Source: Bacteroidota bacterium (GTDB lineage: Bacteria > Bacteroidota > Bacteroidia > Chitinophagales > Chitinophagaceae). Taken from it: a stretch of 64,000 nt of DNA. Positions 36,045-46,500 of the stretch are shown in pieces. The notes under the pieces are model-generated. The model was not told the origin of the DNA. It saw only the letters and a program-made list of their open reading frames with translations, and did not search any database. The number at the start of each line of letters is the position of its first letter. Position 1 is the first letter of the stretch. The stretch covers positions 310,001-374,000 of the forward strand of contig JADJQP010000001.1 in the NCBI GenBank assembly GCA_016712665.1, written 5' to 3'. A program made the translations under genes and the position numbers.

Positions 36045-37550
36045 ATGAAATCGACACAAAAAACTACAGCATTCGTTAACCAATTTACCGCTACGCTTCT
36101 ACTGTTGCTGAGCATCACAAGTAGCTCCTTTGCACAAACAGGAGGCGCCAATTATCAAGCAGGTCCTAACATGATGCGAGCCAAGATTTTCCCTCCTGCT
36201 ACCTTACTAGACAATGGAAAGGTGATTACGTTTGGAGGACGAGAAGTGAATTTCGTTTCGTGTTCTTATTCTGACTTGTATGACCCCACCAGCAATACCT
36301 TTTCAGAATCAGCCATGAACTATCCGCACGATGGCTCAGCCACTATCAAGCTTTCAGATGGTAGATTCTTTTTGGTGGGAGGATCCGAAGATTTAGGAAT
36401 TGCACCCGGATATGCTACAACGGAAATGTACAATCCACTCACCAACACATTTGAAATAAAAGCAAACCTGCTTCAAAAAAGATGTAACGTAAGCGGTGCT
36501 CAACTTAATAATGGTAAGGTTTTAATAGTGGGAGCTTGGTACAACAACAATGGTGCCGCTAATGGCGAAGTGTATGATACCAGTAGCAATACGTTTAGTC
36601 CAACCACTGGAACATTATTGCAACCTCGTGCACAACCGATAGTACTTCCAACAAATGACGGAGGGGCGATTATTGCCGGAGGGTATCCCACTTTTGGTGG
36701 TCCCATTTATACTAGTGTAGAATATTACCAAACTGCCACTAATGACTTTGTTGCTCATTCGGCGGAGTTGATTCCTGCAGATCCCGGATGGTTATTGAAC
36801 GCTGTTTATACCAAACCTCTTTCTGACTTACAAATGACTAACGGAAACTACTTGCTACTTGCTTCGCGAGCCGGTGTTTCAGGTGCAGAATATGCATTGA
36901 TCCTTTTTGATCCGGCAAACAAACAGTTTTCAAAATTAATAACCATGGACCCGCTGAAAGATTCTTTGACTGATGGTGGATTCTTTGATGTCATTCTCAA
37001 TAAGACAGATAATTTTGCCTATCTCATGGGTGTTGACTCTGCCACGGATCCGAACAAATTGAGTATGATTACTGTGAACCTAAGCACCGGTGAGGCCTTT
37101 CATCCTATCAATACATTTACAATGCCGACCGGAGAATATTTTTATGCTGCCTATACCTACATACCAGCAAAAAGTCAAATACTAGTACAAGGTATTAATG
37201 CCACCAATGCCGGATACTTTACAGGAACCAACAAAACCTACTTAGTAACACCCCAAATTACGTTAGGCTTGAACCCAACCTCTGTTCAGAACGACTTTCA
37301 GCTAAGTACCTATCCCAATCCTGCTCAAGACGAATTGAATGTAGCCATTAGCAGTGCTAAATCTTTTTCGGGAAGTATTACGCTTATTGATTTGTTTGGA
37401 AGAAAAGTGATACTTGATAAAAACCTAAACCTAGGTTCCGGACTAACGAAGTTGAAATACAACACACACCATTTACCTCCGGGTGTCTATCAATTAATTA
37501 TTTCCTCTGCAGCGCAAATACGCAAGCATAGTGTTCTCATCGCTAAGTAA
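36045..37550 (+). CDS. Kelch / galactose-oxidase-like T9SS-secreted protein
   Basis: A 501-residue secreted protein with signal peptide ending SSSFAQ. Kelch-like repeats carry the pattern L-x-N/D-G-x-V-x-x-x-GG, as in ATLLDNGKVITFGGREVN, TIKLSDGRFFLVGGSED, GAQLNNGKVLIVGAW and TNDGGAIIAGGYPTF, which build a propeller like the galactose oxidase central domain. No Cys-Tyr copper site can be established. The last 80 residues are a T9SS type A sorting domain (TYPNPAQDELNVAIS, then GVYQLIISSAAQIRKHSVLIAK). Confidence 0.88.
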   Translation: MKSTQKTTAFVNQFTATLLLLLSITSSSFAQTGGANYQAGPNMMRAKIFPPATLLDNGKVITFGGREVNFVSCSYSDLYDPTSNTFSESAMNYPHDGSATIKLSDGRFFLVGGSEDLGIAPGYATTEMYNPLTNTFEIKANLLQKRCNVSGAQLNNGKVLIVGAWYNNNGAANGEVYDTSSNTFSPTTGTLLQPRAQPIVLPTNDGGAIIAGGYPTFGGPIYTSVEYYQTATNDFVAHSAELIPADPGWLLNAVYTKPLSDLQMTNGNYLLLASRAGVSGAEYALILFDPANKQFSKLITMDPLKDSLTDGGFFDVILNKTDNFAYLMGVDSATDPNKLSMITVNLSTGEAFHPINTFTMPTGEYFYAAYTYIPAKSQILVQGINATNAGYFTGTNKTYLVTPQITLGLNPTSVQNDFQLSTYPNPAQDELNVAISSAKSFSGSITLIDLFGRKVILDKNLNLGSGLTKLKYNTHHLPPGVYQLIISSAAQIRKHSVLIAK

Positions 37551-37803
37551 AATAAACCGAATCGTAAAACGCATTCTGTAAACACAGGAGCGTTTTCGAT
37601 TCTGCGGAATTCTAAAATGGTAGAAAAATCAATTCAAAAAATCTGTTTTAATATTCGAAACAAACCCCCGTTCAGTAAGCATTTTCAATACATAGAAAAC
37701 CCAGTGTAAGAATAAAAAACAGCTGCCGTTTTCTTCTATAAAAAAATAAATTTGGTAAATCCGTTTGCATGCTTATATCTTTGCGCCAGTTCTTTAAAAA
37801 GAA

Positions 37804-37917
37804 ATATTATCAAGAAAGGTAGAGGGAATGGCCCGATGAAACCTTGACAACCTGTTCGTTACAACGAATAAGGTGCAAACTCCAGCTCAATAGCAATATT
37901 GAGATAGATAGTAAGAA
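37804..37917 (+). ncRNA. SAM-I (S-box) riboswitch
   Basis: The aptamer of the S-box family is recognisable: ATTATCAAGAAAGG, then TAGAGGGAATGGCCCGATGAA, ACCTTGACAACC, a variable hairpin (GTTCGTTACAACGAAT), AGGTGCAAACTCCAGC and GAGATAGATAGTAAG closing the P1 stem. SAM binding would lower expression of the downstream genes. It lies 150 bases before metB and is followed by a terminator hairpin. Confidence 0.93.
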
Positions 37918-37957
37918 TAGAAAGTAGATATTCGATATGTTATGCATTACAATATTT

Positions 37958-37991
37958 AAAACTCTTCTCACCATCAGGGAAGAGTTTTTTT
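37958..37991 (+). terminator. Riboswitch-controlled transcription terminator
   Basis: ACTCTTC (37961-37967) pairs with GAAGAGT (37979-37985), followed by seven Ts. It sits between the SAM-I aptamer and metB. When SAM is bound the hairpin should form and stop transcription; the competing antiterminator pairing is inferred. Confidence 0.8.
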
Positions 37992-38064
37992 ATGCTCTGA
38001 ACTGAAACCTAGTACTGATATATTTTTTAAAAGAAAATTTTGAACCTTAAAAAATACTATCGTC

Positions 38065-39258
38065 ATGAGCAACAACACACAAATTATTCACGGTATCCCC
38101 GTAGACTCCCTAACAGGATCCATTTCAACTCCCATCTATCAAACGGCAACCTTTGTACAAGAAGCGCCGGGTATCAATAAAGGATATGATTATGCAAGAA
38201 GCAATAATCCAACACGCAATGTGTTGGAAAACCTGGTTTCACAACTTGAAAACGGCACCCATTCTTTTGCCTTCGCCACCGGACTGGCAGCAATCGATGC
38301 TGTATTGAAAATGCTCTCCAGCGGAGATGAAATAATTGCCGTCGATGATATCTATGGAGGCGCCTTTAGGCTATTTACGCATATTTATAAAAAATTTGGA
38401 ATTACGGTTCATTACGTTGATACGACTCATGCCGAAAATATTGTGGAGGTGCTTTCAGAAAAAACAAAATTAATTTGGATCGAAACCCCCACAAATCCAA
38501 CATTGAAAATAAGTGATATTGCACGTATATCAAAAATAGCACAATCGTGCAATGCATGGTTAGTGGTGGATAATACATTTGCTTCACCGCTACTGCAAAA
38601 ACCTCTTAATCTCGGCGCTGATATCGTTCTTCATAGTGGTACAAAATATCTTGGAGGACACAGCGATCTACTTGCCGGTATCGTTACAGTAAAAAATGAG
38701 AGCTTAGCAGAAAAAATAAAATTTATTCAAAATGCGTCAGGTGGCATTCTGGGACCGCAAGATTGTTGGTTACTAATACGTGGTATTGAAACACTTGCCT
38801 TACGGGTGCCCAAACAATGCGAAAATGCCCTGAAAGTTGCTCATTTCTTATCCACTCTATCTGAAGTGGATGAAGTGTATTATCCGGGTTTGAGCACGCA
38901 TCTCAATCATTCGGTGGCGAACGCACAACAGGGAAACCTCTATGGCGGAGTGCTTTCCTTTACATTAAAAAACGACACCTTAGAAGAAGCTACCCGATTT
39001 GTGAGCAATACCAACTATTTCAAATTAGCAGAAAGTCTTGGCGGTATCAAGAGCCTCATTTGTCAACCAGCTTTGATGACGCATAAATCCATACCAAGAG
39101 ATATTAGATGTAAATCGGGTGTGAAGGATTCATTGATTAGACTATCATGTGGTATTGAAGAATCCAACGATTTAATTGAAGATTTAAAAAATACATTTCT
39201 TCTTTTAAAAGAAGATCCTTTAGCTAAAACTCAAAACCACTATTCTCTTCAACACTAA
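38065..39258 (+). CDS. metB: Trans-sulphuration PLP enzyme, cystathionine gamma-synthase-like
   Basis: A 397-residue PLP enzyme of the Cys/Met metabolism family. YDYARSNNPTRNVLE, FATGLAAIDAVLKML, ETPTNPTLKISDI, VVDNTFASPLLQKPLNLGADIVLHSGTKYLGGHSD (the lysine binds PLP) and LIRLSCGIEESNDLIEDL are all present. Control by a SAM-I riboswitch and co-transcription with hom point to methionine synthesis, so cystathionine gamma-synthase or O-acylhomoserine sulphhydrylase is likelier than a degradative lyase. Sequence alone does not separate these. Confidence 0.85.
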   Translation: MSNNTQIIHGIPVDSLTGSISTPIYQTATFVQEAPGINKGYDYARSNNPTRNVLENLVSQLENGTHSFAFATGLAAIDAVLKMLSSGDEIIAVDDIYGGAFRLFTHIYKKFGITVHYVDTTHAENIVEVLSEKTKLIWIETPTNPTLKISDIARISKIAQSCNAWLVVDNTFASPLLQKPLNLGADIVLHSGTKYLGGHSDLLAGIVTVKNESLAEKIKFIQNASGGILGPQDCWLLIRGIETLALRVPKQCENALKVAHFLSTLSEVDEVYYPGLSTHLNHSVANAQQGNLYGGVLSFTLKNDTLEEATRFVSNTNYFKLAESLGGIKSLICQPALMTHKSIPRDIRCKSGVKDSLIRLSCGIEESNDLIEDLKNTFLLLKEDPLAKTQNHYSLQH

Positions 39259-39268
39259 AACGACTCCA

Positions 39269-40519
39269 ATGAATACTACTAAAAAAATAGGACTCATCGG
39301 CTTCGGTGTAGTCGGCGAAGGTGTCTTTAAGGTGATTTCATCGAATAAAGACCTCAAAGTACAGATTGAAAAAATAGCCATTAAAAATCCAAGTAAGAAA
39401 AGAGACGCACCAGCCGAACTTTTTACCACAGACGTCAACGACATTCTATTGGATAGTCGAATTGATACAATTGTAGAATTAATTGATGATGATGAAGCGG
39501 CATACTTTATCGTAAAGCAAGCACTAATTCATAAAAAAAATGTGGTGACCGCCAATAAAAAAATGCTCGCCATTCATTTGTCAGAACTGATTCAATTGCA
39601 GAAAGCCAATAAGGTATCGCTTCTTTATGAAGCAGCTGTTTGCGGAAGTATTCCTATACTGAGAAATCTCGAAGAATATTATAACAATGATTTGCTACAA
39701 TCCATTTATGGTATCGTAAACGGCTCAACAAATTACATTTTGACCCAGATGACTGAAAAAAATGTTTGCTATCAACAGGCCTTGCAACAGGCACAATTAG
39801 AGGGTTTTGCAGAAAGCAATCCCACCTTAGACGTGGAGGGTTTTGATGCACAAAATAAATTAGTGCTCTTGTTAAAACACACCTTTGGAATAAAAGCACT
39901 TCCTACACAAATTATTCGAAAAGGGATCTGTTCTATTTCCTCCGAAGACTTGCAGTATGCAAAAGAAAAAGAGTTCCAAATAAAATTGATTGCCAAAGCC
40001 TATTTCAATCAACTGGGATATGTAGTAGCATATGTGATGCCACAGTTTATTGACAAAGAAAGTCCTCTTTGTACCATTCGGAATGAATACAATGGGATCC
40101 TCATCGAATCAACACTAGCAGACCAACAATTCTTATCAGGAAAAGGCGCGGGCAGATATCCTACAACTTCAGCCGTTCTGAGCGATATAAGTGCGCTTCA
40201 ATATGGTTATCAATATGAATACAAAAAAGCAAGCAATGTTAACACGCCAACAGTTCGCCAAAATGAAATCATTGAAGTATATGTTAGTTGGAAAGGTCAA
40301 ACAGCTATAGACAGCGCCCTCTTTATTGAAATTGATACCTATTTCAAAAGCAAGGAATTTTGTTTTCTTACAGGAAAAATAAATTTGGCAACTATGGATT
40401 CCTTAATTGCCTGTCAAAAATTTTCAGTAGTTGAAATGCCGTTTCGTCCATTGCAAAAGGTTGCACCTGAAATATTGCTGGAGAAAAATGTTTATGAACC
40501 GCTTCTTATGGATTCTTAA
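39269..40519 (+). CDS. hom: Homoserine dehydrogenase
   Basis: Homoserine dehydrogenase reduces aspartate semialdehyde to homoserine, shared by methionine and threonine synthesis. It has the Rossmann motif IGLIGFGVVGEGVF, NVVTANKKMLA with the conserved lysine, LLYEAAVCGSIPILRNL, YGIVNGSTNYILTQM, GFAESNPTLDVEGFDAQNK, and GKGAGRYPTTSAVLSDI. At 416 residues it is a normal monofunctional form. It begins 10 bases after metB, under the same riboswitch. Its 3' end overlaps the end of the cut priA gene tail to tail by 14 bases. Confidence 0.95.
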   Translation: MNTTKKIGLIGFGVVGEGVFKVISSNKDLKVQIEKIAIKNPSKKRDAPAELFTTDVNDILLDSRIDTIVELIDDDEAAYFIVKQALIHKKNVVTANKKMLAIHLSELIQLQKANKVSLLYEAAVCGSIPILRNLEEYYNNDLLQSIYGIVNGSTNYILTQMTEKNVCYQQALQQAQLEGFAESNPTLDVEGFDAQNKLVLLLKHTFGIKALPTQIIRKGICSISSEDLQYAKEKEFQIKLIAKAYFNQLGYVVAYVMPQFIDKESPLCTIRNEYNGILIESTLADQQFLSGKGAGRYPTTSAVLSDISALQYGYQYEYKKASNVNTPTVRQNEIIEVYVSWKGQTAIDSALFIEIDTYFKSKEFCFLTGKINLATMDSLIACQKFSVVEMPFRPLQKVAPEILLEKNVYEPLLMDS

Positions 40520-40964
40520 CGCCCTTCTTTTCGATACGTTCCTTTCGTACTTGCAAGGCTTGCAATACCATAAATTCATCGTCGCTTAGCTCATAATCAT
40601 CTATGTTCACTTCATCATTTAATACCACAAAAGTTTCACTTTCAAGTTTTAAATAAGAAGGCAGTGCAGCACTCATTACTTCCCCTATGGTGCACATATA
40701 GTAGGAAGCAATCCACTGCCAATATTGTATCTGCTGCTCTGTAACCAAGGGATTTTCATCAAGTATCGATCGGATGGGCTTGACCTCATACAATTCCGGT
40801 TTTCTGTTGTGTACACTCTGGACAATACCGCTATAAATTTTTCGTTTGCCAAATTGAACTTCTACGCGACAACCCACCTGAATTTTAGATTGCAGTTCAA
40901 CCGGCACGCCAAACGTATAGGTATTGGCAACAGCAAGAGGTAGTATTACATCCGCATACTTCAT
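40506..40964 (-). CDS. priA: PriA N-terminal domain, truncated primosomal helicase gene
   Basis: The 152 residues match the DNA-binding N-terminus of PriA: YADVILPLAVANTYTFGVP, VGCRVEVQFGKRKIYSGIVQSVH, WQWIASYYMCTIGEVMSAALPSYLKLE. A full PriA has more than 700 residues with a helicase core and zinc sites; here the family-like sequence stops near VLQALQVRKE, and the last residues come from the antisense of the hom 3' end. The gene is therefore cut at about 40530-40540, where the met operon begins on the other strand. It may still produce a DNA-binding stub. Its start overlaps the stop of the acyltransferase by four bases. Confidence 0.85.
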   Translation of the reverse strand: MKYADVILPLAVANTYTFGVPVELQSKIQVGCRVEVQFGKRKIYSGIVQSVHNRKPELYEVKPIRSILDENPLVTEQQIQYWQWIASYYMCTIGEVMSAALPSYLKLESETFVVLNDEVNIDDYELSDDEFMVLQALQVRKERIEKKGVKNP

Positions 40965-41776
40965 ATTCTCGAATATACATGTTGTTTTTGATATTCAATT
41001 GCAAAATTCCAAACTTCCTCTGCATTTCGCTCCCTTATGAAGTCCATGCAACGCTGCATATAATTCTGTGTGTATTGTTTGAAGGGCTGTACATCTGCTT
41101 TTTCTAAATTTTTTACAGCTAGGCTTGGAAGAAAAACTGCTCTACTATAGCCCATACTCATTTCTGCATTTCGTGATGGATGCATTCTATTACAAGCATC
41201 CAAGTACAAAATGGGAAGTAAATCTGTTTGTTGCATGATGGCCAAAGTAAAACTCCCATCCTGAAAAGGTAATAACTCTGGCGGTGGGGCATCGGCAAAG
41301 GTCCCCTCCGGAAAAATAACGATGGAAAGTCCACTTTCTAATTCATTCTTCATTTTTCTAAAACTGAGAGCGCGTGCAGACAGTGAACTTCTATCAACAG
41401 TAATGCAAACCGTCTTAAAAATGATGCCATAAATTGGAACCTTTTCAATTTCTTTTTTCCCAAGGGTCTTAAAAACAGTTGGAATACTGGTATAAATTGC
41501 AGCAGCATCAATATAACTTGAATGATTGGGAATGATGATATAACTGTTACTAAAATTGATTTTTTGACGATGGAAATTTTTTGGAATAATCCCACTCAAA
41601 ATGAAGAGGGCATTTGCACCAAATTTCATTAAACGAAACATCGCGATATCACATTGCTTCTTGGGCAAAATCAGAAATAGAAATGTAAATGGCATTGAAA
41701 GTAGAATCAGCAATGCGAAAAGCAAAACAAAATAAAGGAAGTATATATATTGAAAAACTCTTTTAAGCACATTCAA
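40961..41776 (-). CDS. 1-acyl-sn-glycerol-3-phosphate acyltransferase
   Basis: A 271-residue PlsC-type acyltransferase. Two hydrophobic segments at the N-terminus (IYFLYFVLLFALLILLSM) anchor it. The catalytic motif is NHSSYID (the H-x4-D pair), followed by FKTLGKKEIEKVPIYG and the FPEGTF motif. It acylates lysophosphatidic acid in phospholipid synthesis. It precedes priA by a four-base overlap, a common Bacteroidota arrangement; the operon is disrupted downstream. Confidence 0.93.
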   Translation of the reverse strand: MNVLKRVFQYIYFLYFVLLFALLILLSMPFTFLFLILPKKQCDIAMFRLMKFGANALFILSGIIPKNFHRQKINFSNSYIIIPNHSSYIDAAAIYTSIPTVFKTLGKKEIEKVPIYGIIFKTVCITVDRSSLSARALSFRKMKNELESGLSIVIFPEGTFADAPPPELLPFQDGSFTLAIMQQTDLLPILYLDACNRMHPSRNAEMSMGYSRAVFLPSLAVKNLEKADVQPFKQYTQNYMQRCMDFIRERNAEEVWNFAIEYQKQHVYSRI

Positions 41777-41835
41777 AAATAGGAATTATTCAACAATCTC
41801 AGACTGCTAATCTCGATTATGCGCAGGCGCAACAT

Positions 41836-41872
41836 CAAAAAAAAGCCTCTCTTGTTTGAAGGGAGGCTTTTT
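41836..41872 (-). terminator. Terminator of giant T9SS locus A
   Basis: On the minus strand AAAAAGCCTCCCTTC is followed by a loop and GAGAGGCTTTTTTTT. The stem and T-run make an intrinsic terminator 42 bases after the stop of locus A. Similar hairpins, GCCTCCCTT with AGGGAGGC, follow loci B, C and D. Confidence 0.8.
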
Positions 41873-41913
41873 GTATTTCTTCGAAATACTCAGGTCAAAA
41901 GATGATACTGGTA

Positions 41914-43587
41914 TTAATCGTTTTTCTTCACTTTGCTGGTGTGGCTTAGTGTGTTGTTTTCATACACTTGAATGGTGTAAACACCACTAGCTATTTCACC
42001 CATGCTTAGTTTGATATTGTTCATACCCACTGCTGATTTCGCTTGGATTTGTTTGATCACTCTGCCACTCATGTCTAATAACTTGACAGTCGTGTTTTGA
42101 TCGTTTACGGCATACAAATCGATATTCAAGATATCAGTTGTTGGGTTTGGATAAATACTTACCGTACTTCCTGTAGCACCCCATATCAAGTCTACTATCT
42201 GTGCATGTACACTTACCTTACCATCCATATCTACTTGTTGTAAACGGTAGTAGTTATGACCTAGACTTGGTTTGCTATTGATGCTTGAATAGTTGAGAGT
42301 TGTTACGCTAGTACCGTTTGGTGCTTTGCTGTTTACTTTCGCTAAAGTAGTGAAGTGGCTTCCATCGGTACTGTGTTGTAAGTTAAAGAACGCATTGTTT
42401 TGTTCGCTGCTTGTTGTCCAGCTTAGTTTATCAGTGCTTTCTAGTTTCACACCGCTAAAGTTTGTTACCGTGGCAGGTAATGGTACATTACCAGGGTTCA
42501 CACTATGCACTCTAAACTGACTGAAGCTTGGCGTATTGAAGCTCAATTCCCAATACGTACCATTCCAGTTTACGGATGGTGTAATCACAACTGGGGAGTT
42601 GCCAAGACCTGCATCCGAATTCTTCGTAATGCGAATATTCGAAATGTTTGGATCTGCATTGTTTCCAGTGGTTGGTAATGGTAGGTAAGGAAGCGCTACG
42701 CCTAAATTGTAATTGTCAAAGTCACTTTGATTGATATACAAAATCACGTCAGCAGAACCATTATTGGTTGGGGTAATTTGATACCAACGACGTACAAATG
42801 GTTGTCCGTTATGAACGCCAAAGCCTGGATCTACTGTTACGGTACTGGTAGTTAAACCAAGGATATTACCACCTGCTCCATCATCAACAGTGGCTATCAA
42901 ATCGCAAGATCCATCATAGTAGTTCACATTGAAATCATCTCCATGATCTTGTGATTGAACCGTGGTTGCTGGAGCGAGAACGCCACTCATTGGATTTACA
43001 GTAACCAATATGGTGGTTGTAGCATCGCAACCTAAACCACTTGTACCTGTTACAGTATAAATAGAGGTTGCTGTAGCTATAAATGGAACATTATTTGTGA
43101 CACCACCGGTCCAAACTATCGTTGGAGCCCCGCTTGCACTTGGTGTAACCACTGTTTGCGTACAGGTAGAAGCAGGAGTTGCAGTTGCTACCAATATTGG
43201 AGCAGGATTCACGATTACATCAACTGTGGCGGTTCCTGTACAACCATTGGCATCTGTGCCGGTAACTGAATAGGTAGTGGTTACCATTGGAGTTACTGTT
43301 GGGCTACCCACTAATGCACCTGGGTCCCAAGCATATGTGACAGCACCACCACCGGTTAACACGGAACTGGTACCTTCACAAATAATAGCAGGTGAAGCAC
43401 TAGCAGTAACCACTGGTGCTGCGTTAACTGTAACATCAACGGTAGCAGTACCTGTGCAACCATTTCCGTCGGTACCCACCACCGAATACGTAGTGGTAGC
43501 AGCTGGAGTTACTGTAGGACTACCCACTAAAGCACCCGGATCCCATGCGTAAGTAGCTGCTCCGCCGCCGCAATACCGAAGAGGCAC
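41914..43587 (-). CDS. Giant T9SS locus A, C-terminal fragment (Ig-like repeats, shared module, sorting domain)
   Basis: A continuation, in another frame, of the large protein that ends at 43520. It holds two Ig-like repeats (GGAVTYAWDPGALVGSPTVTP type), a shared 1.1-kb 3' module beginning at MSGVLAPATT, and the T9SS type A sorting domain (VSIYPNPTTDILNIDLYA, then SGVYTIQVYENNTLSHTSK). A stop-free overlap with the upstream fragment and the sequence TTGCGGCGGCGG, where TTG ACC GGC GGC GGA is expected from sister repeats, show a 2-base loss at about 43565-43575. The listed start is not a true one. Confidence 0.85.
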   Translation of the reverse strand: MPLRYCGGGAATYAWDPGALVGSPTVTPAATTTYSVVGTDGNGCTGTATVDVTVNAAPVVTASASPAIICEGTSSVLTGGGAVTYAWDPGALVGSPTVTPMVTTTYSVTGTDANGCTGTATVDVIVNPAPILVATATPASTCTQTVVTPSASGAPTIVWTGGVTNNVPFIATATSIYTVTGTSGLGCDATTTILVTVNPMSGVLAPATTVQSQDHGDDFNVNYYDGSCDLIATVDDGAGGNILGLTTSTVTVDPGFGVHNGQPFVRRWYQITPTNNGSADVILYINQSDFDNYNLGVALPYLPLPTTGNNADPNISNIRITKNSDAGLGNSPVVITPSVNWNGTYWELSFNTPSFSQFRVHSVNPGNVPLPATVTNFSGVKLESTDKLSWTTSSEQNNAFFNLQHSTDGSHFTTLAKVNSKAPNGTSVTTLNYSSINSKPSLGHNYYRLQQVDMDGKVSVHAQIVDLIWGATGSTVSIYPNPTTDILNIDLYAVNDQNTTVKLLDMSGRVIKQIQAKSAVGMNNIKLSMGEIASGVYTIQVYENNTLSHTSKVKKND

Positions 43588-46500
43588 CAGAGCATATTAT
43601 TGCCGGAGAAGCACTTGCTGTGATACTAGGGTTTCCATTAGTGGTTAATAGAACTGGAGTACGCACCGGATTCACACAACCTGTACCTAGAGCTGTATAT
43701 TCAGCATAATACGTAATCGTACCAGTGGCAACAGGAGTCACTGTAATGGGTGGTGCACCTAAGTTAATACCACCACTCGGAGAGTCCCAGTAAAGTACAT
43801 TCCCTCCAACTGGTGGTGTCGGTGCAGAGAAACTTGAAATAGTAACAACACCAGGCACTATATCATTATCAATTGTGTACATCTGCAATTCGACGATATC
43901 CCCTGCACTTACAGATATTGTTTGTGCTCCAGATTGGGAATTTGCTCCACCAGCTAAAAAATTAGAAAAGGTAATTGGCGCTCCGCCATTTATAGTATAG
44001 CGGGGATAATCAAAGATCGATCCGAAAACATCGGCGTGGGTATACACCCAATTGAAACTAAGCGTTCCAGCGCAGCCAATGGTGATGGAATAGTTTGTTG
44101 TACCAGGTAGGTTGGAGCCATTTGTACCGGAAGTCATTACAATATGTAAGGGAGCACCGGCAGTATTTACTGTGCCATTTGAATTGTTGTTGGTAAAGGT
44201 CCAATTACCAGGTGCATACCCACCTGCAAAATCAGCCACATTTCCACCAGGGCAACTTGTTGGTACAGTACCATTAAATGTAGCACTTGCACCCAAACAA
44301 ATAGAAGAAGGACTTACGCTTGCAGTTCCGGTTACAACGGGATTAACAATTACATTTGCCGTAGCAGTACCTGTACATCCTCCAGCTGCAGTGCCTGTAA
44401 CAGTATAAATTGTAGTAACAGTTGCACTAAACGGAATACCATCTTGCACATTTCCTGACCAGCTATACGTACCACCAACTCCGGCACCACCACCACTTAG
44501 TGTAACATTGGCGGTTTCACAAACGGTAATACTTGCTGGAGTAGCTGTAATTATTGGACTTCCGACAGAAGCGGTAACTAAAGTACGGGGACTTAAGCAT
44601 CCATTGGTACCAAGTTCACTTACATAGAAATCTGTGGTATTATTCAATATATTCTGGTAGGTGGTATACCCTGGTTGCGACAAGCCATGTTTGATATCTA
44701 AATTATCGATGCCAAAGGCTCCTGCAATGCCACCCGTGCGGGCTTTAAGAACATGAACCCAATTCGATTTATCAGAATTCACAAAGTCTGCAGGTAACTG
44801 AAGATTATTAAAAATAGTAACGCCACCAACAATTAAAGTGATTCTACCAAGTGAATCGATAGAGGCTGCAACATGGGTATTTGGTGCATTAATCCAAGCG
44901 GTGCTTGGTGAATACCCTATGACACCCGGCGATATATCAGAAAAAGATAGCAATGCCATATTGTACAATACATAAATACCCGAACCATTTGGCATTGCTC
45001 CGTAGGAATCAAAACATATTCTTAATTTTGAACCTGTTCCTTGCTCCGCATTAGGGCTTGCCGCCGGTCCATTAGCATCTGGTGCAAAACTATAACTTAT
45101 TCCATCTGCTAAACCCACCGGAGTGGCCGTTAAATCAAAATCAATGCTATACTTGTTTGAATTTGTACCACTAGGATTTACGGTAATGCTACCAAGTTGA
45201 CTTAATGCATTGGGAGTTAGTTGACAAACACCACCAGCAATGGAGGCAACGCCTGCGATTGAAGAATTTACCAATACGGGAGAAGTAAAATCATTAAAAT
45301 AATAAGAAACCAGCGGACCATAAGGTGGTGACTGTAGTAGGGTTCCTCCAACTAAAGCGCTGTACCAGTAATATTTACCAGTTCCTCCCGCTCCTGCATT
45401 CGATGAAACCGATGCAGTTGGAATACCCGGCACACATTGAACGCTATTTGTTCCGGTAGGAGCTGGTGTTGCATTTACGGTAACCACTACTTCGTTTGAA
45501 ATAGCTGAACAAGGTCCACAATTCGCACAAGTTTGCTCCAAAACATAATAATAGGTACCGCCCACTAAATTATTAGGAATAGTATAAGAGGTGGTATTTG
45601 CGCCCACGCCTCCAACAACATTAGTATAAGGCCCTACTATATTTGAACTTACTTTCCATTGATAGGTCGTTCCAATATATGGTATAGCATTGGATGTTAA
45701 GGTGCTTACATTGCCCTCACATACAGAAACACTTGCCGGACTTACTATTCCTGCATTTGCAGCTACACAATTCCCACTAACTGTGAAAGTATAATCTTCT
45801 GCCTCTCCATAAATGGTTGTCGCGCATGGGTCATTTGGTAAAATATAAAGTGTGCGCACCCTCATACGAGTAGAGCCTGGATTTGCATTTAAGGGAACTA
45901 CAAAACTTCCTATATATGGACTCGCTATATAGCTTGCTTGATTAATCGCTGCTTCATTGGCATCGAAAAAATCTCCATCTTGATTCCAATCAACCCATAC
46001 CGAAACCACATGCGTTCCCGTAACAAAGGCTACATTGACATTTACCGTTCCTCCCGGAATCTGCGATGCAGACATCCCGGTGTAATCTCCGTAACCATTT
46101 GGCGAAAGAACTGTACCGACATTGTTGATATTTGTTAGCCCGCCCGATGTGGTGAAACCTGTAATATAATAGTTTACTCCTGTGCCAATAGGTATACAAT
46201 AGCACAAATTTACCGGATTTTGCCCTACTGAAACAACTGTGGAGATGGCACTTAAATTGCCATTAGTACAAGTAACAATACATTGGTAGTCCGTTGGAGA
46301 AGCTTGTGTAACCGTTTTTGATGGTGAAATCTGAACAGGTCCTAAATTGGTCCAGTTATTTAAGCCTGCTGGTGACGACTGCCATTGAAATGTCATTCCA
46401 CTTCCTGTGCTATTTCCGGTAAGACCCAAATTAAATGGGTTTCCGCAGGCATTTACTAGGCTTGCGGTAGCCGTACCGGCAATAGGCTGCCCGGCACATG

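Noticed and set aside
43520..43587. Programmed frameshifting joining the two parts of locus A
   Set aside because: No slippery heptamer and downstream structure seen; sister repeats show the expected two missing bases instead.
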